A stretch of 64,000 bases of DNA. Source: Burkholderia cepacia. Lineage in GTDB: Bacteria; Pseudomonadota; Gammaproteobacteria; Burkholderiales; Burkholderiaceae. This document shows positions 9,176 through 17,668 of this stretch, one piece after another. The notes under the pieces are model-generated. The model was not told the origin of the DNA. It made no database searches and saw only the letters and a list, made by a program, of their open reading frames with translations. The position numbers and the translations under genes are program-made. The stretch spans positions 3,472,001 through 3,536,000 of the forward strand of contig NZ_CP073637.1 of assembly GCF_029962485.1 (NCBI RefSeq), given 5' to 3'. Within the stretch, counting starts at the first letter, position 1; the number at the start of each line of letters is the position of its first letter.

Positions 9176-11461
9176 ATGACCGAATTCAACGACACCCAAC
9201 AGCAGCTCTCGAAGTTCCGCCTGCGCGTCGCGGCGGCGGGCGTGTTCGTGTTCGTCTGCTTCGGGCTGCTCGCGAGCCGCTTCTTCTACCTGCAGCTGAT
9301 GCAGCACGGCAAATACGCGCTGCAGGCCGAGGAAAACCGCATCTCGGTCGCGCCGATCGTGCCGAACCGCGGGATCATCACCGACCGCAACGGCGTGATC
9401 CTCGCGAAGAACTATTCGGCGTACACGCTCGAGATCACGCCGTCGAAGCTCGACGACACGCTCGACAACACGATCGACAAGCTGTCCGAGATCATCCCGA
9501 TCGACGCGCGCGACCGCCGCCGCTTCAAGAAGCTGCAGGAAGACTCGAAGAACTTCGAGAGCCTGCCGATCCGCACGCGGCTCACCGACGCGGAAGTCGC
9601 GCGCTTCACCGCGCAGCGCTTCCGCTTCCCCGGCGTCGACGTGCGCGCGCGGCTGTTCCGCCAGTACCCGCTCGGCATGACGGCCGCGCACGTGATCGGC
9701 TACATCGGCCGGATCTCGAAGCGCGACCAGGATCGCATCGACGCGATGAGCGACGACAACGACAGCGACCAGGAAACCTACGATCCGCGCCGCGACGCGA
9801 ACAACTACAAGGGCACCGACTACATCGGCAAGATCGGCGTCGAGCAGAGCTACGAAACCGAGCTGCACGGGCTGACGGGCTTCGAGGAAGTCGAGGTGAC
9901 GGCCGGCGGCCGGCCGGTGCGCACGCTGTCGCGCACGCAGGCGACGCCCGGCAACAACCTCGTGCTGTCGCTCGACATCGGGCTGCAGCAGGCCGCCGAG
10001 CAGGCGTTCGCCGGCAAGCGCGGCGCGCTCGTCGCGATCGAGCCGAAGACGGGCGACGTGCTCGCCTTCGTGTCGTCGCCGAGCTTCGATCCGAATTCGT
10101 TCGTCGACGGCATCGACCAGCAGACCTGGGACGAGCTGAACAACTCGACCGACAAGCCGCTCCTGAACCGCCCGCTGCACGGCACCTACCCGCCCGGCTC
10201 GACGTACAAGCCGTTCATGGCGCTCGCGGGCCTGACGCTCGGCAAGCGCACGCCGGGCTGGGGTTTCCAGGATCCCGGCTACTTCACGTTCGGCGGCCAC
10301 ACGTTCCGCAACGACGTGCGCTCCGGCCAGGGCTGGGTCGACATGAACAAGGCGATCATGGTGTCGAACGACACCTACTTCTACATGCTCGCGCGCGACC
10401 TCGGCGTGAACTCGATCGCGAACTTCATGAAGCCGTTCGGCTTCGGCCAGATCACCGGGATCGACATCCAGGGCGAGGCGCGCGGGATCCTGCCGTCGAC
10501 CGACTGGAAGAAGAAGGCGTTCAAGAAGGCCGCGCAGCAGAAGTGGTTCGACGGCGAGACGATCAGCCTCGGGATCGGCCAGGGCTACAACTCGTTCACG
10601 ATCCTGCAGCTCGCACACGCGACCGCGACGCTCGCGAACAACGGCGTCGTGATGAAGCCTCACCTCGTGAAGGAAGTCGAGGATCCGATCACGCGTGGGC
10701 GCCACCTGACCGTGCCGAAGGAAAGCGAAGTGATCCCGCTCAAGCAGGCCGACATCGACGTCGTGAAGCGCGGGATGGAGAACGTGATCGAGAACCCGTC
10801 CGGCACGGCATACAAGGTGTTCCGCGGCGCGCCGTACCTCGCGGCCGGCAAGACCGGTACCGCGCAGGTGTTCTCGCTGCAGGGCTCGAACTACAAGGGC
10901 CACCTGCTCGCCGAGCACCTGCGCGACCACGCGCTGTTCATCGCGTATGCGCCGGTCGACCACCCGCAGATCGCCGTCGCGCTGGTCGTCGAGAACGGCG
11001 GCTGGGGCGCGCAGGCTGCGGGCCCGATCGCGCGCCGCGTGCTCGACTACTACCTGATCGACCGCCAGAACCCGAAGAACGAGGCTGCGGCCGTAGCGGC
11101 CGCCGCATCGGCGACCGAACCCATCAGTGCGCCGGTGATCGGCGACGCGACCAAGCCCGCCGCCGTCGCGGCCGGCTTCACGGCGTTGCCGCAGCCGGTC
11201 GTGCCGACCGCGGCCAGCGCGGCGGATGCGGCATCGGCTGCGTCCGCGGCCGCCGCATCGGACGCGGCCGGCGCCAGCGCGGCCCAGCCGGCCGACGCGA
11301 GCGCCGCGGCGCCGAGGGCCGCGAGCCTGCCGCCGATCCGGCGTCCGCACCGGCCGCGCCGCCCCGCCAGCGACGCGCAGCCGCTCGTCGCCACGCCGCG
11401 GGACGACAACCACCGTGCGACGGCCCCCGCGAAAGCGGCGGACGCCGGCACCGCTCATTAA
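9176..11461 (+). CDS. mrdA: penicillin-binding protein 2 (elongasome transpeptidase)
   Basis: The 761-residue protein has a short cytoplasmic N-terminus, one membrane helix (about 18-40), the PBP dimerisation domain and a transpeptidase domain. The catalytic motifs are S342-TYK, S397-ND and K559-TG. It cross-links lateral-wall peptidoglycan with RodA. It is longer than the roughly 630-residue enterobacterial enzyme because of a C-terminal tail of about 125 residues from about 635, dominated by Ala and ending in a basic Pro/Arg region. rodA follows after 11 bp that contain a GGAG ribosome site. Confidence 0.96.
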   Translation: MTEFNDTQQQLSKFRLRVAAAGVFVFVCFGLLASRFFYLQLMQHGKYALQAEENRISVAPIVPNRGIITDRNGVILAKNYSAYTLEITPSKLDDTLDNTIDKLSEIIPIDARDRRRFKKLQEDSKNFESLPIRTRLTDAEVARFTAQRFRFPGVDVRARLFRQYPLGMTAAHVIGYIGRISKRDQDRIDAMSDDNDSDQETYDPRRDANNYKGTDYIGKIGVEQSYETELHGLTGFEEVEVTAGGRPVRTLSRTQATPGNNLVLSLDIGLQQAAEQAFAGKRGALVAIEPKTGDVLAFVSSPSFDPNSFVDGIDQQTWDELNNSTDKPLLNRPLHGTYPPGSTYKPFMALAGLTLGKRTPGWGFQDPGYFTFGGHTFRNDVRSGQGWVDMNKAIMVSNDTYFYMLARDLGVNSIANFMKPFGFGQITGIDIQGEARGILPSTDWKKKAFKKAAQQKWFDGETISLGIGQGYNSFTILQLAHATATLANNGVVMKPHLVKEVEDPITRGRHLTVPKESEVIPLKQADIDVVKRGMENVIENPSGTAYKVFRGAPYLAAGKTGTAQVFSLQGSNYKGHLLAEHLRDHALFIAYAPVDHPQIAVALVVENGGWGAQAAGPIARRVLDYYLIDRQNPKNEAAAVAAAASATEPISAPVIGDATKPAAVAAGFTALPQPVVPTAASAADAASAASAAAASDAAGASAAQPADASAAAPRAASLPPIRRPHRPRRPASDAQPLVATPRDDNHRATAPAKAADAGTAH

Positions 11462-11472
11462 CGGAGAAAGGC

Positions 11473-12621
11473 ATGCAATTCGACAAGCGCGCCTGGCTCG
11501 ACAAGATCAAGCAGATGTTCGCGGGCTTCGACCGCCCGCTCGCCCTCATCGTGTTCCTGCTGCTGTGCGTCGGCATCGTCACGCTGTACAGCGCGGCGAT
11601 CGACATGCCGGGCCGCGTAGAGGACCAGTTGCGCAACATCCTGCTGACGTTCGTGCTGATGTGGGTGATCGCCAACATCCCGCCGACCACGCTGATGCGC
11701 TTCGCGGTCCCGCTCTACACATTCGGGGTCGCGCTGCTGATTGCCGTCGCGCTGTTCGGGATGACCAAGAAAGGCGCGAAGCGCTGGCTGAACGTCGGCG
11801 TCGTGATCCAGCCGTCTGAAATCCTCAAGATCGCGACACCGCTGATGCTCGCGTGGTACTACCAGCGCCGCGAGGGCGGGGTGCGCTGGTACGACTTCCT
11901 CGCCGCGTTCGGGATCCTGATGGTGCCGGTCGGGCTGATCGCGAAGCAGCCCGACCTCGGCACGGGCCTGCTCGTGTTCGCGGCCGGTTTCTTCGTGATC
12001 TACCTCGCCGGCCTGTCGTTCAAGCTGATCGTGCCGGTGCTCGTCGCGGGCGTGATCGCGGTCGGCTCGATCGCCGTGTTCGAAGAGCGCATCTGCCAGC
12101 CCGAAGTGCAGTGGCCGCTGATGCACGACTACCAGAAGCACCGTGTGTGCACGCTGCTCGACCCGACCTCCGACCCGCTCGGCAAGGGCTTCCACACGAT
12201 CCAGGCCGTGATCGCGATCGGCTCGGGCGGCGTGCTCGGCAAGGGCTACCTGAAAGGCACGCAGGCGCACCTCGAATTCATTCCGGAAAAGCACACCGAC
12301 TTCATCTTCGCGGTGTTTTCCGAGGAATGGGGGCTCGTCGGCGGGCTCGTGCTGCTGACGCTGTACATGGCGCTGATCGCGCGCGGGCTCTACATCGCCG
12401 CGCAGGGCGCGACGCTGTTCGGCCGCCTGCTCGCGGGCTCGCTCACGCTCGCGTTCTTCGTCTACGCGTTCGTCAACATCGGGATGGTGAGCGGCGTGCT
12501 GCCGGTCGTCGGCGTGCCGCTGCCGTTCATGAGTTACGGCGGCACCGCGCTCACGACGCTCGGCATCGCGATCGGGATGATCATGAGCGTCGGGCGGCAA
12601 CGGCGGCTGATGAAGAGCTGA
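11473..12621 (+). CDS. rodA: RodA peptidoglycan glycosyltransferase (SEDS family)
   Basis: The 382-residue product shows about ten membrane helices and SEDS landmarks: GAKRWLNVGVVIQPSEILKIA, KQPDLGTGLLV, and the C-terminal NIGMVSGVLPVVGVPLPFMSYGGTA. RodA polymerises lipid II into glycan strands paired with PBP2. The ATG at 11473 is chosen because GGAGAAAG lies just upstream and mrdA ends 11 bp before; the frame is open farther upstream only because it runs through mrdA. It is the last gene of the rod cluster and ends at a strong terminator. Confidence 0.97.
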   Translation: MQFDKRAWLDKIKQMFAGFDRPLALIVFLLLCVGIVTLYSAAIDMPGRVEDQLRNILLTFVLMWVIANIPPTTLMRFAVPLYTFGVALLIAVALFGMTKKGAKRWLNVGVVIQPSEILKIATPLMLAWYYQRREGGVRWYDFLAAFGILMVPVGLIAKQPDLGTGLLVFAAGFFVIYLAGLSFKLIVPVLVAGVIAVGSIAVFEERICQPEVQWPLMHDYQKHRVCTLLDPTSDPLGKGFHTIQAVIAIGSGGVLGKGYLKGTQAHLEFIPEKHTDFIFAVFSEEWGLVGGLVLLTLYMALIARGLYIAAQGATLFGRLLAGSLTLAFFVYAFVNIGMVSGVLPVVGVPLPFMSYGGTALTTLGIAIGMIMSVGRQRRLMKS

Positions 12622-12650
12622 CCGCGCGGCCCGCACCGCAGTCAAGGAAA

Positions 12651-12675
12651 ACGGCGCCCTGGGGCGCCGTTTTTC
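12651..12675. terminator. intrinsic terminator between rodA and the Sel1-repeat gene
   Basis: A 9-bp GC-rich stem (12651-12659 with 12662-12670) is followed by TTTTT. AAAA on the other side means it may work for both convergent genes. Confidence 0.8.
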
Positions 12676-12702
12676 ATGGGGCGGACCGAACGCCGCGTGC
12701 GC

Positions 12703-13455
12703 TCACTGCGACGGCGTATGCGGCCCGCCCGGCTCCGCCCCGCCGCCCGATGCCGGCGCCTGCGACTTCAACCGCGCACTCAGCTCCTTGAATTTCAGCC
12801 CGGCCGTCTCGTCGCCCTGTGCGGCCGCCGCCGCGTAATACGCCCGCGCGATGTTCAGGTTCTGCGCGACGCCGTCGCCACCACGCTCGTAGAACGACGC
12901 GGTCACGTACTGCGCGGTCGGCTCGCCCGCGTCGGCGGCCTGCTTGTACCACGCGAACGCCTGCCGGTTGTCGCGCGGCGTGCCGCGCCCGTCGAGGAAC
13001 TGGTTCGCGAGCGACAGCGCGGCCTGCACGTGCCCCTGCTTCGCCGCGCGCAGGAACCAGCGGTGCGCTTCGACCGGATTGCGCGTGACGAACTCGCCGT
13101 CGTCGAACATCCGGCCGTACACGTACTGCGCATGCGACATGTTCGCGTCGGCCGCGCGCTTCAGCCAGCGCAACCCTTCGTCGACGTTCGCGGTCACGCC
13201 TTCGCCCGTCAGCAGCATCATCGCGTAGTTGAATTGCGCGAGGCGATCGCCGCGCTCGGCCGCGTCGTGGAACTGCACCAGCGCCGCGCGATAGTCACCG
13301 GCGTTGTAGTCGGCGACCGCCGATTGCGTCTCGCGCGACGGATCGACCTTCTCTTGCGGCGCGCCCTGCGCGACCGCCGCGATACACAGGGCCCACAGGC
13401 CGAACATCACACCGATCCGCGTGCGCCCGCGGCACGCACCGTCACCACCGTTCAT
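12703..13455 (-). CDS. exported Sel1-like repeat protein
   Basis: The 250-residue product begins with a basic stretch and a hydrophobic segment ending in AQGAP (about 15-32), which looks like a signal peptide. The rest consists of about five Sel1-like tetratricopeptide repeats of 36 residues, recognisable as A-x-x-G-x-x-x-A-Q-x-x-x-(A/G) with GEGV, GRGT or GGDGV turns. A Gly/Pro-rich tail ends the chain. Such repeats mediate protein contacts in the envelope. Its start codon overlaps the aldolase stop by 4 bp (ATGA), so the two are co-translated, although no functional link is evident. Confidence 0.85.
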   Translation of the reverse strand: MNGGDGACRGRTRIGVMFGLWALCIAAVAQGAPQEKVDPSRETQSAVADYNAGDYRAALVQFHDAAERGDRLAQFNYAMMLLTGEGVTANVDEGLRWLKRAADANMSHAQYVYGRMFDDGEFVTRNPVEAHRWFLRAAKQGHVQAALSLANQFLDGRGTPRDNRQAFAWYKQAADAGEPTAQYVTASFYERGGDGVAQNLNIARAYYAAAAAQGDETAGLKFKELSARLKSQAPASGGGAEPGGPHTPSQ

Positions 13456-14237
13456 GACCGTACCTCCTGCAGCGCCTGCCGCGTCGCGCGCAACAACCAG
13501 CTCACGTCGGCCGACACCGAGATCATCCGGTAACCGGCCTCGCGGTACTGGCGTGCAGCCGCCGTATCGCCCGCGAAGATGCCGACCGCGACGCCGGCCT
13601 GCCTGCCGGCCGCGAGCACGCGCGCCATCGCGGTTTCGACGTCCGGGTGGCGGATGTCACCGAGATGCCCGAGGCTCGCCGCGAGATCGGCCGGGCCGAC
13701 GAACAGGCAGTCGACGCCCGGCGTCGCCGCGATCCGCTCGACCTCGTCGACACCGCGCGCCGATTCGATCTGCACGATCACCGCGACCTGCGCGTTGGCC
13801 GTCTGCACGTAATCGCGGCGCATGCCGAATGCCGCCGCGCGCACCATGCCCGCGACGCCGCGCAGCCCGTCGGGCGAATCGGGCGATGGATAGCGCGTGA
13901 GCCGCACTGCGTGCGCGGCTTCGTCAGGCGTTTCGATGGACGGAAACATCAGCGTGCGTGCGCCGGCATCGAGCGCGCGCTTCACGAGCCACGGCTCGCG
14001 CGCCGGCACGCGCACGACCGGCTCGCTCGGCAGGTGCGCGGCCGCGATCGCACGCAGCTGCGAGGCCACGTCGCGGCTGTCGTTCGGCGCGTGCTCCATG
14101 TCGATGCAGAGCCAGTCGTAGCCGGCATGCGCGAGCGCTTCCGCGGCCGATTCACTGCCGAGCGACAGCCACAGGCCGTACAGCGGATCGTCGCCGTCAC
14201 GCAGGCGTTGTTTGAGGGAATTGGTGAGCGTGCTCAT
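13452..14237 (-). CDS. HpcH/HpaI family aldolase
   Basis: The 261-residue product fits the class II pyruvate aldolase family that cleaves 4-hydroxy-2-oxo acids. Visible motifs are GLWLSLGSESAAEALAHAGYDWLCIDMEH (N-terminal barrel strands with the metal-near DMEH), VRVPAREPWLVKRALDAGA, the QIESARGVDEVERIA strand with the metal-binding Glu, and VDCLFVGPADLAASLG. The start at 14237 is supported by GGAGG 8 bp upstream. Substrate is not predictable from sequence. It sits upstream of and overlaps the Sel1-repeat gene. Confidence 0.9.
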   Translation of the reverse strand: MSTLTNSLKQRLRDGDDPLYGLWLSLGSESAAEALAHAGYDWLCIDMEHAPNDSRDVASQLRAIAAAHLPSEPVVRVPAREPWLVKRALDAGARTLMFPSIETPDEAAHAVRLTRYPSPDSPDGLRGVAGMVRAAAFGMRRDYVQTANAQVAVIVQIESARGVDEVERIAATPGVDCLFVGPADLAASLGHLGDIRHPDVETAMARVLAAGRQAGVAVGIFAGDTAAARQYREAGYRMISVSADVSWLLRATRQALQEVRS

Positions 14238-14566
14238 CGATACGGCCTCCTGGACGGAACGGCAATCGAACGGGACAAGCAACAGGCGAGGCGGGACACA
14301 ACACGTCGTGCAGCGCAGCACGGCGGCGACACCGGGATCGCGCCCTGGAACGTTAGTCGGCGACGGGCAGCGGATCTGACAACCGATCTGACAGCGCGCG
14401 CCGTGCGACGGCACACGAGCGGATTGTCCGGCGCCACTCAACGATCATAGCGCGGCGTTACGCGGAATGTCGGAACAGGCGGGAAGCTGCGCCGGCGCGG
14501 ATCGAAGCCGCGCGGCACGATGACAGGCAACCCGCGCCGGACGGCACGGGCTGCCAGGAAGGCGGA
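14238..14566. other. intergenic region between queD and the aldolase gene
   Basis: This 329-bp gap has no convincing gene. It holds a 12-bp imperfect tandem repeat sharing GATCTGACA (14371-14382 and 14383-14394) that could be an operator for the aldolase operon. The part near queD is GC-rich with no clear terminator. Confidence 0.4.
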
Positions 14567-15019
14567 TCAGCGGCCGGGCTGGCGCTCGACGTCGGCCCAG
14601 CAGTTCGGCGTTTCGTACAGGCGCACGCGCTCGAGGCGCAGGTTCACGCCGTAGTGCGCGTCGTACACGTTCGCGAGGAGGTCGAACGCGATCGCCGCGA
14701 GGTTCTCGACGGTCGGGATCCGGTCGATCACGACGGTCTTGTGGTCGGCCATCTGCTCGAGGAACGAGCGCACGACTTCGTCGCGCGCATAGACCAGGAA
14801 CGCGTGGTCCCACTTGCTGACGAGGTGCTCCATCGCAAGCGCCTTCACGTCGGCGAAATCCATCACCATGCCGCGGTCGGGCGCCCCCTCGGTATCGACG
14901 AGATCGCCGCGCAGCGTGATTTCGAGCACGTAGCGATGGCCATGCAGGTTCCTGCACTGGCTGCGGTGATCGGGGATGCGGTGGCCCGCGTCGAATTCGA
15001 GTTTTCGGGTAATCAGCAC
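14567..15019 (-). CDS. queD: 6-carboxy-5,6,7,8-tetrahydropterin synthase
   Basis: The 150-residue product is a QueD/PTPS-fold enzyme converting dihydroneopterin triphosphate to carboxytetrahydropterin on the way to queuosine. Zinc-binding histidines appear in DAGHRIPDH and NLHGHRY, with the catalytic Cys in SQCRNLHGH; the C-terminal LRLERVRLYETPNCWA strand is typical. The start is a GTG at 15019, 18 bp after the queE stop, with a weak ribosome site. It forms a cluster with queE and queC. Confidence 0.93.
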   Translation of the reverse strand: MLITRKLEFDAGHRIPDHRSQCRNLHGHRYVLEITLRGDLVDTEGAPDRGMVMDFADVKALAMEHLVSKWDHAFLVYARDEVVRSFLEQMADHKTVVIDRIPTVENLAAIAFDLLANVYDAHYGVNLRLERVRLYETPNCWADVERQPGR

Positions 15020-15037
15020 GATGTCAAAAGCCGTGGC

Positions 15038-15670
15038 TCAGGGAATGTTCAGATATTTGTGGGTCTGCATCGACAGCCGCCACTGCGGATGACGCTTGCA
15101 CCAGTCGATCGCGAGCTTCGTATTGAGGTCGCGCGACGGGCCGTCCATCGGCTGGACCAGGAAGTACTCGAAGTCGAGCTTCGCATAGTCGGCCAGCCGC
15201 TGGTTGTCCTGCGGGATCACGACTTTCAGCTCGTTGCCCTTCGTGACGACGAGCGGCGCGTCGGCCTTCGGGCTCACGCAGATCCAGTCGATCGATTCGA
15301 GCACCGGCAGCGAACCGTTGGTCTCGATCGCGATCTCGAAACCGGCCGCGTGCAGCGCGTCGACGAGCGGCTGGTCGAGCTGCAGCATCGGCTCGCCGCC
15401 CGTGCAGACGACGAAGCGGTGCGCCTCGCCCTCCGGCCACAGGCCGGCGATCGTCGCGACGAGCGCTTCGGCATCCTTGAACTTGCCGCCGTTCTCGCCG
15501 TCGGTGCCGACGAAGTCGGTATCGCAGAAGCGGCACACGGCCTCCGCACGATCCTCTTCGCGGCCCGACCACAGGTTGCAGCCGGCAAACCGGCAGAACA
15601 CGGCGGGCCGGCCCGCATTCGCGCCTTCGCCCTGCAACGTGTAGAAAATTTCCTTGACCGCGTAAGTCAT
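15038..15670 (-). CDS. queE: 7-carboxy-7-deazaguanine synthase (radical SAM)
   Basis: The 210-residue protein carries the unusual QueE cluster motif C-X14-C-X2-C (AGC ... CRFCDTDF) that replaces the canonical CX3CX2C of radical SAM enzymes, plus the Gly-rich CTGGEPMLQ SAM-binding strand. It makes the 7-deazaguanine ring from carboxytetrahydropterin with SAM, iron-sulfur cluster and magnesium. Length and motif match the compact Burkholderia-type QueE known from structural work. It precedes queD in the same direction. Confidence 0.95.
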   Translation of the reverse strand: MTYAVKEIFYTLQGEGANAGRPAVFCRFAGCNLWSGREEDRAEAVCRFCDTDFVGTDGENGGKFKDAEALVATIAGLWPEGEAHRFVVCTGGEPMLQLDQPLVDALHAAGFEIAIETNGSLPVLESIDWICVSPKADAPLVVTKGNELKVVIPQDNQRLADYAKLDFEYFLVQPMDGPSRDLNTKLAIDWCKRHPQWRLSMQTHKYLNIP

Positions 15671-15745
15671 CGTGCTTCGTCCGGCTCGCGCCGCTCGTTG
15701 TCGATCAGAATCCGTTATTCATTCAGTGCCGCCGGCGCACCCGCG

Positions 15746-16480
15746 TCACAGCGGCGCTTCGGTCACCCGCTCGCCCTTCAGGTAAGCCTCGTAGCCGCGC
15801 TTGCGCAGCTTGCAGGCCGGGCATTCGCCGCAGCCGAAGCCCCAGTCGTGCAGTTCCGCGCGCTCGCCCACGTAGCACGTGTGCGTCTCGACGCGGATCA
15901 GTTCGACGAGCGCCTCGCCGCCGAGCTGCTCGGCGAGCTGCCAGGTCTGCGCCTTGTCGAGCCACATCAGCGGCGTCTCGAGCACCATGCGCGTGTCCAT
16001 GCCGAGGTTCAGCGCGACCTGCAGCGCCTTCATCGTGTCGTCGCGGCAGTCGGGATAGCCCGAGAAGTCTGTCTCGCACATCCCGCCGACCAGCACGCGC
16101 AATCCGCGACGATAGGCGATCGCCGCGGCGATCGTCATGAACATCAGGTTGCGACCGGGCACGAACGTATTCGGCAGGCCGTTCGCGGACGTCTCGATCT
16201 CGATCGTGCGCGTCATCGCGGTATCGCTGATCGCGCCGAGCACCGACAGGTCGATCATGTGATCGTCGCCGAGCCGGTCCGACCATGCGGGAAAATCGCG
16301 CTTCAGTGCTTCGCGCACGCCGTCGCGACATTCGAGCTCGACGCGATGCCGCTGGCCGTAATCGAAGCCGAGCGTCTCGACCGTCTGGTAGCGTTCGAGG
16401 GCCCATGCCACGCACGTGGCCGAATCCTGCCCGCCGGAAAACAACACGAGCGCGCCGTCTTTAGCGTCTGTCCGAATCAC
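15746..16480 (-). CDS. queC: 7-cyano-7-deazaguanine (preQ0) synthase
   Basis: The 244-residue product has the PP-loop [16 protein letters not shown] at its N-terminus and the C-terminal zinc site [18 protein letters not shown]. It converts carboxydeazaguanine to preQ0 with ATP and ammonia. I place the start at the GTG at 16480 (VIRTDAKDG) because GGAG lies 9 bp upstream and the family begins here; the frame stays open 150 bp upstream but that stretch is Arg/Pro/Gly-rich noise. It is first in the queC-queE-queD order. Confidence 0.93.
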   Translation of the reverse strand: MIRTDAKDGALVLFSGGQDSATCVAWALERYQTVETLGFDYGQRHRVELECRDGVREALKRDFPAWSDRLGDDHMIDLSVLGAISDTAMTRTIEIETSANGLPNTFVPGRNLMFMTIAAAIAYRRGLRVLVGGMCETDFSGYPDCRDDTMKALQVALNLGMDTRMVLETPLMWLDKAQTWQLAEQLGGEALVELIRVETHTCYVGERAELHDWGFGCGECPACKLRKRGYEAYLKGERVTEAPL

Positions 16481-16790
16481 CGTGATACTCCGTGAATGTG
16501 TAGGCTCGCGTCGCGCTGCGCCCCAAGGCCGGCTGCCGCCGGGCGGCCCGACGCGGCCGGCCTGCGCCGGCTCGACCAGTATAGGCAGCGCGGTCGGCCG
16601 CGAACGCGGCGGTGCGCTTATACCGCCCATCGCGCAGCATCGTTGCCGCGCGCCACGGCGGCGCGAGACTCGCAGCCTGCCGTGCGTCTGAAGCGATGCG
16701 CTAAGTCATTGAGCGGGCACGGATTTTATCATGCCCCTGCGAATGCTGCCGGACACGCCGCCAACGACACGCAATACCCACCACAAACGA
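16481..16790. other. intergenic region upstream of queC
   Basis: About 310 bp without a supported gene. The first 200 bp are GC-rich with several short inverted repeats; the portion near 16720-16740 is AT-rich (TTTATCAT), where a queC promoter on the minus strand could lie. No riboswitch fold was recognised. Confidence 0.35.
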
Positions 16791-16824
16791 AAAACCCCAA
16801 GAACCTTCCGATTCTTGGGGTTTT
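16791..16824 (-). terminator. intrinsic terminator downstream of tRNA-Phe
   Basis: A 13-bp perfect stem (16791-16803 with 16812-16824) rich in G-C at its core and flanked by A/T runs on both sides. It begins 7 bp past the tRNA 3' end and separates it from queC. Confidence 0.85.
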
Positions 16825-16830
16825 AAATGC

Positions 16831-16906
16831 TGGTGGCCTGGGACGGAATCGAACCATCGACACGCGGATTTTCAATCCGCTGCTCTACCAACTGAGCTAC
16901 CGGGCC
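16831..16906 (-). tRNA. tRNA-Phe (GAA)
   Basis: The 76-nt gene folds as a cloverleaf with encoded CCA, D-loop AGTTGGTA, anticodon loop TTGAAAA giving GAA, and T-loop TTCGATT. The acceptor stem pairs GGCCCGG with CCAGGCC, leaving one C-A mismatch at pair 5-68. The T stem contains one G-U pair. A promoter with 17-bp spacing lies 7 bp plus upstream. Confidence 0.95.
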
Positions 16907-16919
16907 AACGAAGAATGAA

Positions 16920-16948
16920 AGTATATCGAGCTATTCGTACCCGAGCAA
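16920..16948 (-). promoter_or_regulatory. tRNA-Phe promoter
   Basis: On the minus strand TTGCTC (16943-16948) and TATACT (16920-16925) are spaced by exactly 17 bp. The predicted start of transcription is about 7 nt before the mature tRNA 5' end. Confidence 0.7.
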
Positions 16949-16966
16949 GAGGTTTCGCAAAATATT

Positions 16967-17668
16967 TTATACGACGCCTTCGGACGGCTTCTTGCCGAGC
17001 TCGACACCGAGCTGCTTGAGCTTGCGATACAGGTGCGTGCGCTCGAGGCCCGTCTTCTCCGCGACGCGCGTCATGCTGCCGTTTTCGCGCGCGAGGTGAT
17101 ATTCGAAGTACGCGCGCTCGAACGCATCGCGCGCTTCGCGCAACGGGATGTCGAACGGAATCGCGGCCGTCTGCCCCGCGAGGCCGAGTGCCACTGCCAT
17201 GTCGTCGCCGAGCGTCGGCAGCGCTGCCGCGGACGCCACCGATGCAGGCCCCGCGGCCTGTCCGGCGCCGGCCTTCGCCGCCGCGTTGGCGGACATGGGC
17301 GCCGCGCCGCGTGCGAGACCGTGCTCGACCGACTTCAGCAGCTTCTGCAGTGCGATCGGCTTCTCGAGGAAATCGAGCGCGCCGATCTTGGTTGCCTCGA
17401 CGGCCGTATCGATCGTCGCGTGCCCGGACATCATGATCACGGGCATCGTCAGCAGCCCCTGCGCCGCCCACTCCTTGAGCAAGGTCACGCCGTCGGTATC
17501 GGGCATCCAGATATCGAGCAGCACGAGATCGGGCGCCTGATTCAGCCGGTATTCCCGCGCGGCCTGCGCGTTCTCCGCTGCCTCGACGACATGTCCTTCA
17601 TCGCTGAGGATCTCCGAGAGCAATTCCCGGATGCCCATTTCATCATCTACCACCAGGATGGTTGCCAT
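16967..17668 (-). CDS. response regulator with REC and Fis-type HTH, NtrX-like without AAA+ domain
   Basis: The 233-residue protein has a receiver domain (1-120) with acidic DDE at 8-10, phosphoacceptor Asp52 in LLDIWMPDTDG and Lys103 in EKPIAL. An Ala/Gly-rich linker (about 125-165) leads to a Fis/HTH_8 DNA-binding domain (about 180-225). NtrX proper has a sigma-54 AAA+ module between these parts; here it is absent, so sigma-54 activation is not expected. The start abuts the kinase stop (TAAATG). It should be phosphorylated by the upstream NtrY-type kinase. Confidence 0.9.
   Translation of the reverse strand: MATILVVDDEMGIRELLSEILSDEGHVVEAAENAQAAREYRLNQAPDLVLLDIWMPDTDGVTLLKEWAAQGLLTMPVIMMSGHATIDTAVEATKIGALDFLEKPIALQKLLKSVEHGLARGAAPMSANAAAKAGAGQAAGPASVASAAALPTLGDDMAVALGLAGQTAAIPFDIPLREARDAFERAYFEYHLARENGSMTRVAEKTGLERTHLYRKLKQLGVELGKKPSEGVV

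Noticed and set aside
8894..11458. 854-codon minus-strand frame opposite mrdA
   Set aside because: Antisense shadow of mrdA with Arg/Asp/Val-rich composition and no domain.
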